Assembly (NCBI GenBank): GCA_910589415.1
Contig: OU342630.1
Span: 6,138,001 to 6,202,000, forward strand
From: Malachius bipustulatus
Lineage: Eukaryota; Arthropoda; Insecta; Coleoptera; Melyridae
DNA: 64,000 nucleotides
Reading direction: 5' to 3'
Shown piece after piece: positions 55,405 through 64,000 of this stretch (position 1 is its first letter; each line of letters opens with the position of its first letter). The notes below the pieces were generated by a model, which was not told the DNA's origin, ran no database searches, and worked only from the letters and a program-made list of their open reading frames with translations. The translations under genes and the position numbers were made by a program.

Positions 55405-55633
55405 CCTAATAATATTCATTGAATGTTTATAAATCTGTCGCTTTTCACATTAGCTGAATGTTGATTTCTAAATGTTCAGTAAACAAACATTCATTCATAA
55501 ATGTTCACTAAAGCTTAAATCTAAATATTCACCCAATGTTAAAACTAATATTCATTGAATGTTTACGAATCTGTTGTTTATCACATTTGCTGAATGTTGA
55601 TTTTGAAATATTAAGTAAATATTCGGTTGCTGC
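55405..55633. mobile_element. CCCAGGCAGCA-ended element remnant with TGAATATT/AACATTCA array
   Basis: Ends at 55633 with TTGCTGCCTGGG. The preceding 220 bp hold many copies of ATTCATTGAATGTT, TGAATGTTGATTT and related near-palindromes. One end only; the LINE fragment starts right after it. Confidence 0.45.
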
Positions 55634-56362
55634 CTGGGTAGGAATAATCCATGATCCCAAATTATCCTTCGAGGCACATATTTCCTCCATTATTGTCCGG
55701 TGGTGCTACAGACTGGTAGGTTTCATTAAGCGCCAAACAAAAGATTTCAAGAACATCTCCTCTATAAAAATCTTATACTTTTCTTTGGTTAGATCAATCT
55801 TGGAGTTTGTTTGGAACCCTAACTACAACTGTCACATTGATCGTTTAGAATAGGTTCAACGATCAAAATGATCAATTATCTTTTGTTCAAGTCTAATATA
55901 GACAAATCCTTGTATATCTACCCATATAGGCTCCAGCTCGTTAATTGTCAGACACTACAAGCTAGACGCTCAGGTCGATATGTAGTTTTCATCTACAAGA
56001 TCTTCAATGGTCTTATTAGCTGTCCTGAATTATTAGCACAAAGTTCTATTCGAACTCCTATCCCCAAAATATCAGCTGCCTTATTTGCTCCGCAACTATA
56101 CAAAACTAATTGTGACTTTTTTCTCTTATAACAGATAAGATTAACCATGCTAACGACTTTCTGACTCGCTATCCTGGCTCGGATATATTTTTCAGATCCT
56201 TAGGGACACTGAAAACTTTACTTAACCATTGGAGCTTGACTGGTTGACAAATTAATTAATTTTGATTTCTGTAGGTATTGTGTAATTACAAATACATTAT
56301 TTGGGCTTGCCCGTATGCCTGTGAGTGTAAATCTTAATAAATAAATTAATAAAAAATAAATA
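55634..56362 (+). mobile_element. 5'-truncated LINE fragment, plus strand
   Basis: Frame pieces read GIIHDPKLSFEAHISSIIVR, LVGFIKRQTKDFKNIS and LYFSLVRSILEF, then NYNCHIDRLE. This is the post-RT part of Jockey-like LINEs. A stop codon and frameshifts follow. The 3' end is an AATAAAT-rich tail at about 56330-56362. Confidence 0.72.
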
Positions 56363-56431
56363 CAGGAAAACCGCATAATATATGTCCCTATATTAACTTT
56401 TCATACTATCCTGTAATCTAGATGAAATGTT

Positions 56432-57490
56432 CCCCTAACCTGGTTGTCGTGTCGTGACTAAAGGTCTGCACTAGGGGAAACGGCGCCAGAGATGTCCGAC
56501 TGTGGACTATCTGATATACCGTATCATCTGTTGTCGTGGTCATGTTCCGCGCACAGAGAGATGCGGGGGTCTCGGCTTAATCGCCGGAACCAAGAGGAGA
56601 CAACCTCACTAAAAAAAAAACCTAAATCCTAAGGCGGGGGTCCAGGCTGATGGGATGGGTGACTGGATAGAAGACCAGCCCTACTGGATTCAACCTTGGG
56701 GCACCAGGGGGCACCCCACTGTATCAATCCCCTCACCTTTGCATGCGGGGCTCTGCATAGGTGGAACACCCTTCCCTAGCTACTCGTGGGATCAACCATG
56801 GTAAGAAATAAAAAACCAAGAAATTGCGGGACATCACCGCAAAACAGACTGCTGACCGAGCGGGGCTTGTCACCCGTCAAGACAGTCAGCAATCTAAACA
56901 ATCCTTGTGCTCGAGACGACCTCGAGCGCAAGAAGAATGCCCACTCATTGGCAAGAAAAGGAGCATCGACACCCTTCATAGGACCAGAACCATTCTGTGG
57001 CTTCGAAGATTCTTTCTTCAAGCAGAATTCCAAAAGGAAGAAGAAAACTGAGAGAAGCTCATTGGAGGAACCTCTCGGGGTTGAGACAATCCAAAGAATT
57101 TCTCGGGAATTGTAACCGAGAGAATTAACAGAACACTGACGGGATTCCTAACGAGACATTGCAAGCTCAAGGAACACCTGAGGAAGCTAGGCATAGAAGA
57201 AAATGGCGTCTGCAGATTCTGCGGGAAAGGAGACCACATCACCTGCTGCTCAACTGCGATGCGATAGAACTCAAAAGAAGTAATATTCTGGGCCATCACC
57301 AGCTAGAGGCAGGGAACTTACCCGACCTTGATCCTCTCAAAATCCTGAAGTTTCTCAAGGAAACGGACTTGGAGAGGGTGCTTCACTAAAGGGATTCCAC
57401 ACCAGGCGAAGCACAGTAGAGGGGATACAATAGATCTTTTAGGTCGCAGTAACTTAATCACCCTCAAAAAATACAAATACAAATACAAAA
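56432..57490 (+). mobile_element. Internally deleted non-autonomous LINE, 13-bp target duplication
   Basis: Flanked by TAGATGAAATGTT (56419-56431 and 57491-57503). Begins CCCCTAACCTGGTTGTCG, has a GC-rich 5' leader and what looks like the start of an ORF1 (MVRNKKPRNCGTS, 56801 onward). It then passes straight to a remnant of the cysteine/histidine segment found after RNase H in I/Jockey-type LINEs (HCKLKEHLRKLGIEENGVCR, about 57150-57215). The tail is (ATACAA)n. It keeps both ends but lacks endonuclease and RT, so it moved with borrowed enzymes. Confidence 0.7.
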
Positions 57491-58050
57491 TAGATGAAAT
57501 GTTTATAGGTGCTAAAAAATCTAAAAAAATCCGAGATTTCTCAGTACGACTAAATAATAATAAAAAAATACAGAAATAGTACAAAAATGTTTCTATACCA
57601 TGGAATCTCAACATAACGTTAACATGTAAGTCGTTTGCTAATATTTGGGGCTGTTTCCGTTGTACACTGCCATGAACTTCGAAAATTTCGAGTTTCACTT
57701 GTTTATAATTCAAATACTTCTCAATTTAAACACCAACTGTAAAAGCCAATCTCATTTTTTCTTCTCAGACATCCTAAAAATGCAATACACAAAATGGAGA
57801 ATGCCATTTAAAAAACATAACTTTGATATGTTTCATATTTTTAGAAACATCTGTACATTATGAATATAATTTTAAAATGTCCCTCTAATGGGCATGTATC
57901 CTTTTCAAAAACAAAATTTTCTTGAAATCAAGGGACATAGCCATAATCGTCAGTCCCATATACCGTGAATAATCATGTATATGCATATTTCTGTCATATT
58001 TCTTGCACATAATCAGAGTTCTAGTCATAATACATTTTGTGTGTGTTAGA

Positions 58051-58181
58051 GGGGTATTCACGAGGTGCTTCGTACTTTCGTAGTTTTACGAATCAGATTT
58101 GTAAAATTTTTTTAAAACTACGAACTGTATTGATTTCGTAAAAGTACGAAAATACCAATAACCACCTCATGAATACGTCCA
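58051..58181. mobile_element. Short palindromic MITE, GTATTCACGAGGTG ends
   Basis: About 131 bp. GGGGTATTCACGAGGTG at left and CACCTCATGAATACGTCC at right, with an inner TTCGTAC/GTACGAA pair. Target duplication unclear. Confidence 0.6.
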
Positions 58182-58884
58182 TTGTTTGTGGAATATATTT
58201 GCGGTAGGGTGTGCATGTGTTACTGAGTTTGTATTTTAATGCAAGTTTTTGATGTAGGTATTATGTTGGCTACCTGATGGTGCCTTTGTAAGTAGTCTGT
58301 TTGTAATGTAAAAGAATTTTGCACTCAGGTGTGTGTTGTATTGTTTGGTGTGCTAAGTGACATTTTATGTACCTATCATCTGTAATTAATTATGGTGTCC
58401 TTGAGTTTTCTGTTATTTTTTAGTATTCATTGTTTGATCCCCTGTATTGTGATCATGAAAAAGACCCTTGCAACTCAGCCATTTATTTGACAAGTCTTTG
58501 TTGACAAGGCTTTGGCCCAGCTCATGGGAGTACCTCCCGTGGGCTAATGATTGTTGCTACGTGTCATTGCCTCTAACATGGCAATACATGTTTTTGCCAT
58601 GTAAGTTAAGTGGTATGTTGTTTCTGTCTGCAAGATTTATAGCTTTGTGTAGTCTTGATGTAGTTTGTTTCATGTGGAATACCTCTTCTGTGGATAATTA
58701 TATGGTTTGTGTTTTGTAAGTGAGTTTCGTGTTTTTCGCTGAAACATGAGAAACCTGAGATTCATGTTCGTAGAGAACAATTACTATTATTATTAACATT
58801 AAGCGTTACATTTTTACATTGGCATATTTTAATTATATTGCGATAAACCTTGTACATTAACATAAAACTCATCATTCTACACAC

Positions 58885-59356
58885 CTTATACTCATGAAAT
58901 TTGATAGTCCTAGCTTTGGGCGAAGCTTTCGCTTTTGCCTTCTTCCTATTCCCTTTATCTTTTCCAGGTGCATCGCTTCTTCCCACTACCTGCTGCACTA
59001 TTCTAACGGGCGGTGGTGGTGGTGGGGGTGGTACTGAGCTTGGACTGAGTGCCGCTGAGGAGGCAGGACTTGGTGCAGCAGAAAGTGGACTTAGCGTGCT
59101 AGATGCAGATGATACCGGCGAAGAGGCTTGAGGTTGCAGCAATGGAGTAAACACTAGCTGAGGTTCTTCCTTAGCCGTAGAGGTAGTGGCTGCAAGAATA
59201 GGACCGGCACTGGTTACGACCACCGTACCTTCGTCAGATGGAATCAAGGATACTACAATGCCTGCACTTTTTGCCGCGGTCTCGAGAACGTCACAAGGAG
59301 AGGGGGGAACGGTGTTGTCTTCCGAGCTTTGAGAATCTTCTTCAGGAGTTGTATAT
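58885..59356 (-). CDS. Mrtf: Mrtf exon 2: acidic, Ser/Pro-rich and basic (SRF-binding) region
   Basis: Acceptor ATTATCTCATCAG; donor TATAAG/GTGTGT; 472 bp. A split Arg codon joins the upstream exon. It encodes YTTPEEDSQSSEDNTVPPSP, a low-complexity Ser/Ala/Pro stretch with eight prolines (PPPPPPPP), and then GKDKGNRKKAKAKASPKAR with TIKFHEYK. The last part corresponds to the conserved basic B1 motif of the family (KLKYHQYIPP), which contacts serum response factor and helps nuclear import. Confidence 0.93.
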
Positions 59357-59876
59357 CTGATGAGATAATAATTTAAACTTTATTCTCTAAACTAGAATTC
59401 TCTACAGAAAAACTGATTAATACACAAATAAAGATTAATAAAAACAAGTAGTGAGTTAACTAATCTTTTATGTTTTATTAACTCACATATTGTTTATGAC
59501 TTACAATGCCAACTGTAGCGGAAATTGAAGAGTGGAAGTTACAAAGATGATAAGTGTCAAAACTTATCATTTTCAGTTATTGCTGTAGGAAGGTCTTAAA
59601 TACCCTCCTTTATGCCACCCACAAATCTAGCAAATGCCAGGAATTATAATATGTCTTGAACATTCATTCGAATACAGTGCCACCTGTGTATTATAAAGGT
59701 AGGTATAGTAGGTACATCCTGTATTTTGCAAAATTTTACTAATATATCTCAAAATTCTGATTTGGCACTTTCACCTTTTTAACTTCCACTCTTCAATTAC
59801 CTTCCTTGAAATTTGGATAGTGTTTTTTTCAAGTGTTACCATAGGGAATTTTTATGCTAAAAACAGAGATTTTATA

Positions 59877-60523
59877 CCATGACTAGATGACGAATTCTAC
59901 TCTGTACTCATGCCAAAAGTGAGGTATGTGGCGACCATTTTGTGTTAGGGCAAAAACGTAGAGTCCCACGGCTTGATGTTTTTTATTCACAAATTCATAC
60001 TTTATTAATCATAATACTGTAGACTCATGAACTGCGGTAAACTAGAGGTGTTTCTCAGACAAACGCGGATCCGAGCTTGGACCTATTTTTACAGTTGAAA
60101 ATTACTGTACAATTACGTCCCACACTCCAATCGCTCCGATCCCGCTGCAGCAGTTCCCCATTTGCCTGCGAACACCTTTAGTTTACTGCAGTATTGTAAT
60201 AGATTAATAAAGTATGAATCAGTGAATAAAAAAATTTATAAATAATGCAATCATACTCATAAGTCATACTTCTATTACTTAAGGAAAACATTGTAGGCTC
60301 CTCCACTTTTAGCCCTATTCGTGCAACCGCTAGCCGCACGTGAATTTGGCATTTTTAAACAGATAATTAAACTTTCACTCAAAAATTAACTATAAGTGAT
60401 AATGCCATACAAATGAATTTAATGTCATTCAACGGGACTCTACATTTTTGCCCTCATATAAAATGGCGGCCACTCGACCTTGATGCTTCAAGTATCAGTG
60501 ATCGGTTCGTCATCTAGTCATAG
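59877..60523. mobile_element. Inverted-repeat element CATGACTAGATGACGAA in Mrtf intron 1
   Basis: 647 bp, TA-flanked. CCATGACTAGATGACGAAT at left and TTCGTCATCTAGTCATAG at right. Inner arms GGGCAAAAACGTAGAGTCCC and GGGACTCTACATTTTTGCCC are inverted too. It abuts the next element with only TATA between them. Confidence 0.75.
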
Positions 60524-60527
60524 TATA

Positions 60528-61442
60528 CAGGGTTATTCACGGTATACGCCACGGAAGTTTATAGTCGTGTCTCTGGATTTTTTGATCTTTTTATTTTTGG
60601 AGTGGATAGAGACCCGGTAGAGGTACGCTTTAAAATTATATTCATAATGTACAGGTGTCCCAAAAGCATGAAACATATCAAAGTTATGTTTTTTTAAATG
60701 GAATGCTCCTATGTACAGGTGTCCCAAAAGCATGAAACATATCAAAGTTATGTTTTTTTAAATGGAATGCTCCTATGTTATTGCATTTTTAGATTGTCTG
60801 ACAAGAGAAAATAAGATTGGCTTTTACAGTTGGTGTTTAAATTCAGAAGTTTTCGAGTTATAAACAAGTGAAAATCGTCATTTTTCAAGCCCTGTACAAG
60901 GAAAACGGCTTACATGTCCCTATTTTAACTTTTCATGTACTATCCAATGATGTAGATGAAATGTTTATACAGGGTGATAAAAAATTTGAAAAATTCTGAG
61001 ATTTCTCCAGGCGTCGACAAATAAATAAATCAAAGAAAGTACAAATGTTTCTATACCCTAGGATAGTACATGAAAACTTAAAATAGGGACATGTAAGCCG
61101 TTTTTCTCTATCTTGAACCGTTTTCGTTGTACAGGGCCTGGAACTTGAAAAATTACGATTTTCACTTGTTTATAACTCAAAAACTTCTGAATTTAAACAC
61201 CAACTGTAAAAGCCAATCTTATTTTCTCTTGTCAGACAATCTAAAAATGCAATAACATAGGAGCATTCCATTTAAAAAAACATAACTTTGATATGTTTCA
61301 TGCTTTTGGGGCACCCTGTACATTATGAATATAATTTTAAAACGTACCTCTGCCGGGTTTCTATCCACTCCAAAAATAAAAAGATCCTAAAATCCAGAGG
61401 CACGGCCATAATCTTCCGTGGCGTATACCGTGAATAACCCTG
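60528..61442. mobile_element. Foldback CAGGGTTATTCACGGTATAC with internal 64-bp tandem
   Basis: 915 bp, flanked by TA (or TATA). Arms of nearly 400 bp: CAGGGTTATTCACGGTATAC at left and GTATACCGTGAATAACCCTG at right. A 64-bp unit, GTACAGGTGTCCCAAAAGCA..., is duplicated in tandem at 60649-60776 in the left arm only. Confidence 0.85.
60649..60776. repeat. 64-bp tandem duplication within a transposon arm
   Basis: Units start at 60649 and 60713 and appear identical. The matching right arm has only one unit, so the duplication arose after insertion or in a recent ancestor. Confidence 0.88.
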
Positions 61443-61458
61443 TATACATATCTAGCTA

Positions 61459-62270
61459 AAAATTACACCCCATGTTAAATTATGTTGTCTTGCAACCTAA
61501 AAGTCGATTTCAATTTTCAATAATAGTGCAAGTCTTCACAATACAACCCAACAGAAAAACTGACCTTTGTTTAAATTAATTATACAGGGCCATAACTATT
61601 TCATGGCTCACTACAGGAATATTGGAAATCATAAAAGACACAGGGTTGGTTAAATTATAAAAAATGTGCACTATTTTATACTCGTTAAGAATCTGAAGCA
61701 AAATTTGGGATAACTTAATTATTGTTGATTACATAATATGCTGATGAACTAACTGAAATATAGATTTCTTATTTTAGCCATATAATTTTTACTATTAAAA
61801 ACGAATTAATTATTTTTTATAGGTTCACATAAGTCGTTATTAGCTATTCATTTGATATTTACAAATTTTAAAAGGCGACCAGAACCTAGGATTTTTTTAG
61901 TCAAGTTCTGTGTACCTTTTACCATAAGCTGCGATATCGTTTTTAATGTCATTCGGTCTAAAAAAATTAGGGAAATCAAACAACTATCCAAATTAGAAAA
62001 AACAATTTCAAAATAAAATTCTTGTTTTTTTTTTTCATAAGAAATACATTTTTATTTGGCCGAAGTAATATAAGAAAAACTGTAAGTAAGACAAATCATA
62101 TTAGAAAAAAATAAATTATTGAAAGTTACTTTTCTTAGGTTTCACTATTTTTTGTTCAATTCGCCTTGATATTGGTGCATTTCTGGAGACTCGATACTTT
62201 ACAGATGTCAGTTTGCACTGTACACAACATTGCAAGACAATACAAGTTAACATAGGGTGTAATTTTTAAC
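61459..62270. mobile_element. Inverted-repeat element TAAAAATTACACC, with degraded inner repeat
   Basis: AAAAATTACACCCCATGTTA at left is mirrored by TAACATAGGGTGTAATTTTT at right, followed inward by GTCTTGCAA and TTGCAAGAC. The interior (about 61588-62100) resembles the CCGCCATATTG family but is heavily mutated. Confidence 0.55.
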
Positions 62271-62310
62271 CTGCAATTCCATATGGCAACACAAAAAAAA
62301 TCACTGTATA

Positions 62311-63416
62311 CAGGGTCCATAATAATTATTATTAAAGCAAACAATTCAAAACTTTTCTACAATTTTTTTTAAAGGAAAACAATAAAAATTGTCAAATTAT
62401 CAATTTTACAGCATTTTTTCAGCATGGTTGCAGAAGTGTATTATCAACCCCCAAAGTCTAAACCACCCCAACCCCTATTTTGTTTTTATTATTCCGTTCT
62501 GGCGATAAGATAAATAAATAAATCATTATTTGCTTAATAATTTAGCCAACAGTGAAATGATCGAATCAAATTATAAAAATATTAAATTGCCGAAATACAG
62601 TGTATTTAAATTTTGTAATGTTCAGTATGCTGGAAAGTGAATGTGGAAATTTTAACCAGCTGGTTAGGTCTTGTAGAGCATGCGATTCGTAGGATCTCCA
62701 GAAATTTTTTTGTATGTTTGAGGGGTCAAGATGTTTTTTATTTTTTCCTCAGTCCTGACACTAATTACAGGGGTAGCATTTCCCTTGTATGCAGATAAAA
62801 TAATGATGTTTTTATTAGTGTTGAGACTTCTGCATGAAGCTCTTTCATATCTGGTGATGTAGCTTATTGGTGGATTGGCTCGCTGTAAAATTCTGCAGCA
62901 TTCGCAACAAACCTCCTCAGCAGTCTCCTGTGGTAACTTCCTTATACCGGATTCAATACTCGCAACTATCTATATACTCATCTGGAAGGGTGGAAGGTGT
63001 GATTGCGAAGTTTCCTCACTTGGCCAGCACGGTTGTTTTCTCGGCAGTCAAGTAATGGTCCGGCACAATATTAGCCCAGAATCAATTACGATTTCAACCT
63101 TTGATTTTGTTCGATAATTTTTTTGCAGATATCACTGTATAAAATCAACCTAATAATCAACCTATAAAACCAAAATGTCAAGGGAACAAACAACATTACT
63201 GGCACACTGTGATCAGTTTTTGATGAGCTTTCCAAGGAGCTGTCGTCATTAAAAAAAAAGGGTTGGGGTGGTTCAGGGTTAGGTGGTTGATAATACACTT
63301 TTGCAACCACGATGAAAAAAATGCTATAAAACTGATTACCTTTTTTCCATTTTTCTTCAAAAAAATTTGTAGAAAAGTTATGAATTTTGTGGGTTTCTTA
63401 TCAGATATGAACCCTG
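62311..63416. mobile_element. Foldback CAGGGTCCATA, about 150-bp arms, in Mrtf intron 1
   Basis: 1106 bp flanked by TA. AAACTTTTCTACAA and TTGATAATACACTT segments and the ACCACCCCAACCC block are present as an inverted pair at both ends (62311-62475 and 63250-63416). It ends 70 bp from the Mrtf exon at 63489. Confidence 0.75.
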
Positions 63417-63488
63417 TATAGATTCGTAAAGTAAAATTTAGACTCAAAGCCTAAAAATAGTACAAGAGAGAATTATGTTAATGCCTAC

Positions 63489-63855
63489 CTATGTGGATGT
63501 TGTGGCCTATTGAGTTGCCCTTCGCTTGTGGCCTTGTATGAGATCTGTCCAGCTTTGACTGCCTGCTCGATTGGTTCCTCCGTATGTAGTATGTTCTTTT
63601 CGATAAGCTCGAGGGGTCCAGGCCGGTGACTGAGTTGAGCATTTAGTTGGTCGGCAAGACGAGCTTTCTCCAGCATGCGCTGCCGCTCGGCCAGAGAAGG
63701 GTCCACATGCACTGTAGCACCCGCATCGACCAGAATGTGCCGCCTCTCCAACTCTTGACGTGGTGGCCTTTGCTGTATTTTTGTCTTCAGCATATCGCCA
63801 GTGCGAGCCCGCTCTAACTGACGTCGTTGACCATGGTATGCTGGTGTCTTGTGAG
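63489..63855 (-). CDS. Mrtf: Mrtf exon with two RPEL motifs (5'-most in window)
   Basis: Acceptor TTCTTATTTCAG at 63856-63857, donor CATAG/GTAGGC. The exon encodes HKTPAYHGQRRQLERARTG, then RPPRQELERRHIL (RPEL motif) and, after AERQRMLEKARLADQLNAQL, a second motif RPGPLELIEKNIL. AVKAGQISY follows, as in vertebrate MRTF (IVGQVNY). By alignment from memory these are RPEL motifs 2 and 3. Motif 1 should lie in an exon beyond 64000. RPEL motifs bind monomeric actin and hold the protein in the cytoplasm. Confidence 0.95.
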
Positions 63856-64000
63856 CTGAAATAAGAAACATAATAATTTAGATAGAATTTTCATTTATTT
63901 CATACTTTATTCATTCATCATGACTAAACGCTCAGTCATAATTTTGAATGTCATCTATACTAATTTTATCTGGAGACATTGAGTGTCCTGTTTTAATTGA

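Larger units (their letters stand above)
55228..57978. mobile_element. Foldback related to 60528-61442, carrying several insertions
   Basis: Outer arms: ATTCACGGCATACGGGACGG with GATTATGGCTATGTCCCTTG at left; GGGACATAGCCATAATCGTC and ATACCGTGAAT at right. Inner arms share ATGAAACATATCAAAGTTAT. It contains a CCCAGGCAGC-ended remnant, a LINE fragment (55634-56362) and a compact non-autonomous LINE (56432-57490). Confidence 0.62.
34612..63855 (-). other. Mrtf: Mrtf locus (myocardin-related transcription factor), 3' six exons
   Basis: Mrtf is a coactivator of serum response factor. Its RPEL motifs bind G-actin; when actin polymerises, the protein enters the nucleus and switches on cytoskeletal genes. 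In Drosophila it acts in cell migration and growth. The window shows exons 63489-63855, 58885-59356, 50862-51255, 49571-50013, 45920-46424 and 34612-35243. Introns are 4132, 7629, 848, 3146 and 10,676 bp. Phases join into one frame of 936 codons plus the last two bases of a split codon. Domain order (RPEL, basic, Q-rich, SAP, leucine zipper, acidic tail) is that of the family. The first RPEL motif and the start codon lie to the right of the window. All but the shortest intron hold full-length transposons. Confidence 0.93.

Noticed and set aside
55536..55640. Start of the 105-codon frame at 55536 as a real N-terminus
   Set aside because: The first 30 or so codons lie in the CCCAGGCAGC-type repeat; only the part from about 55630 is LINE sequence.
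58901..59131. Plus-strand frame with a glycine run
   Set aside because: It is the opposite strand of the proline-rich Mrtf exon 2.

Overview
This window is animal nuclear DNA, almost certainly from an insect. It has spliced genes with GT/AG introns, AT-rich intergenic sequence, Jockey-type and Penelope-type retroelements, a Ty3/Gypsy element, and many TA-flanked DNA transposons. The order cannot be fixed from the sequence; a hemipteran would fit but was not tested. There is no bacterial-type gene, CRISPR array, rRNA or standalone tRNA gene.

The main host gene is the insect myocardin-related transcription factor (Mrtf), on the minus strand from at least 63855 down to 34612. Six exons are visible: RPEL motifs (63489-63855), proline-rich/basic (58885-59356), glutamine-rich plus SAP (50862-51255), leucine-zipper coiled coil (49571-50013), polyglutamine (45920-46424) and the acidic activation tail with the stop codon (34612-35243). 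The splice phases of all six agree and give 936 residues plus a partial first codon. The 5' exons lie beyond the right edge. The introns are full of transposons, many inserted into one another. Intron 5 (35244-45919) is the extreme case, with elements nested up to four deep inside the intron.

The left part (1-34000) is mainly transposon graveyard. In order it holds: a Jockey-like LINE running off the left edge and split by a small TA-flanked palindromic MITE; an hAT-type element with a perfect 8-bp target duplication (2743-4172); a family with CCCACACAGCA/CCCAGGCAGCA ends and arrays of palindromes; a very young Ty3/Gypsy-derived element (12660-23888) with two 2829-bp LTRs that seem to differ at one base, but almost no pol; a compact two-exon gene of unknown function (23907-24331) with its own TATA/Inr-like promoter and a 5' leader of 40-bp tandem repeats, into whose 3' side the Gypsy element has jumped; a solo LTR; tRNA-derived SINE-like sequence; and several long-inverted-repeat elements with TACAGGGT ends.

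Few genes here work together. The transposons matter chiefly as parasites of each other and as the bulk of the Mrtf introns. Their long inverted repeats will fold into large hairpins in Mrtf pre-mRNA. Coordinates of element ends were set by eye from terminal repeats and target duplications.
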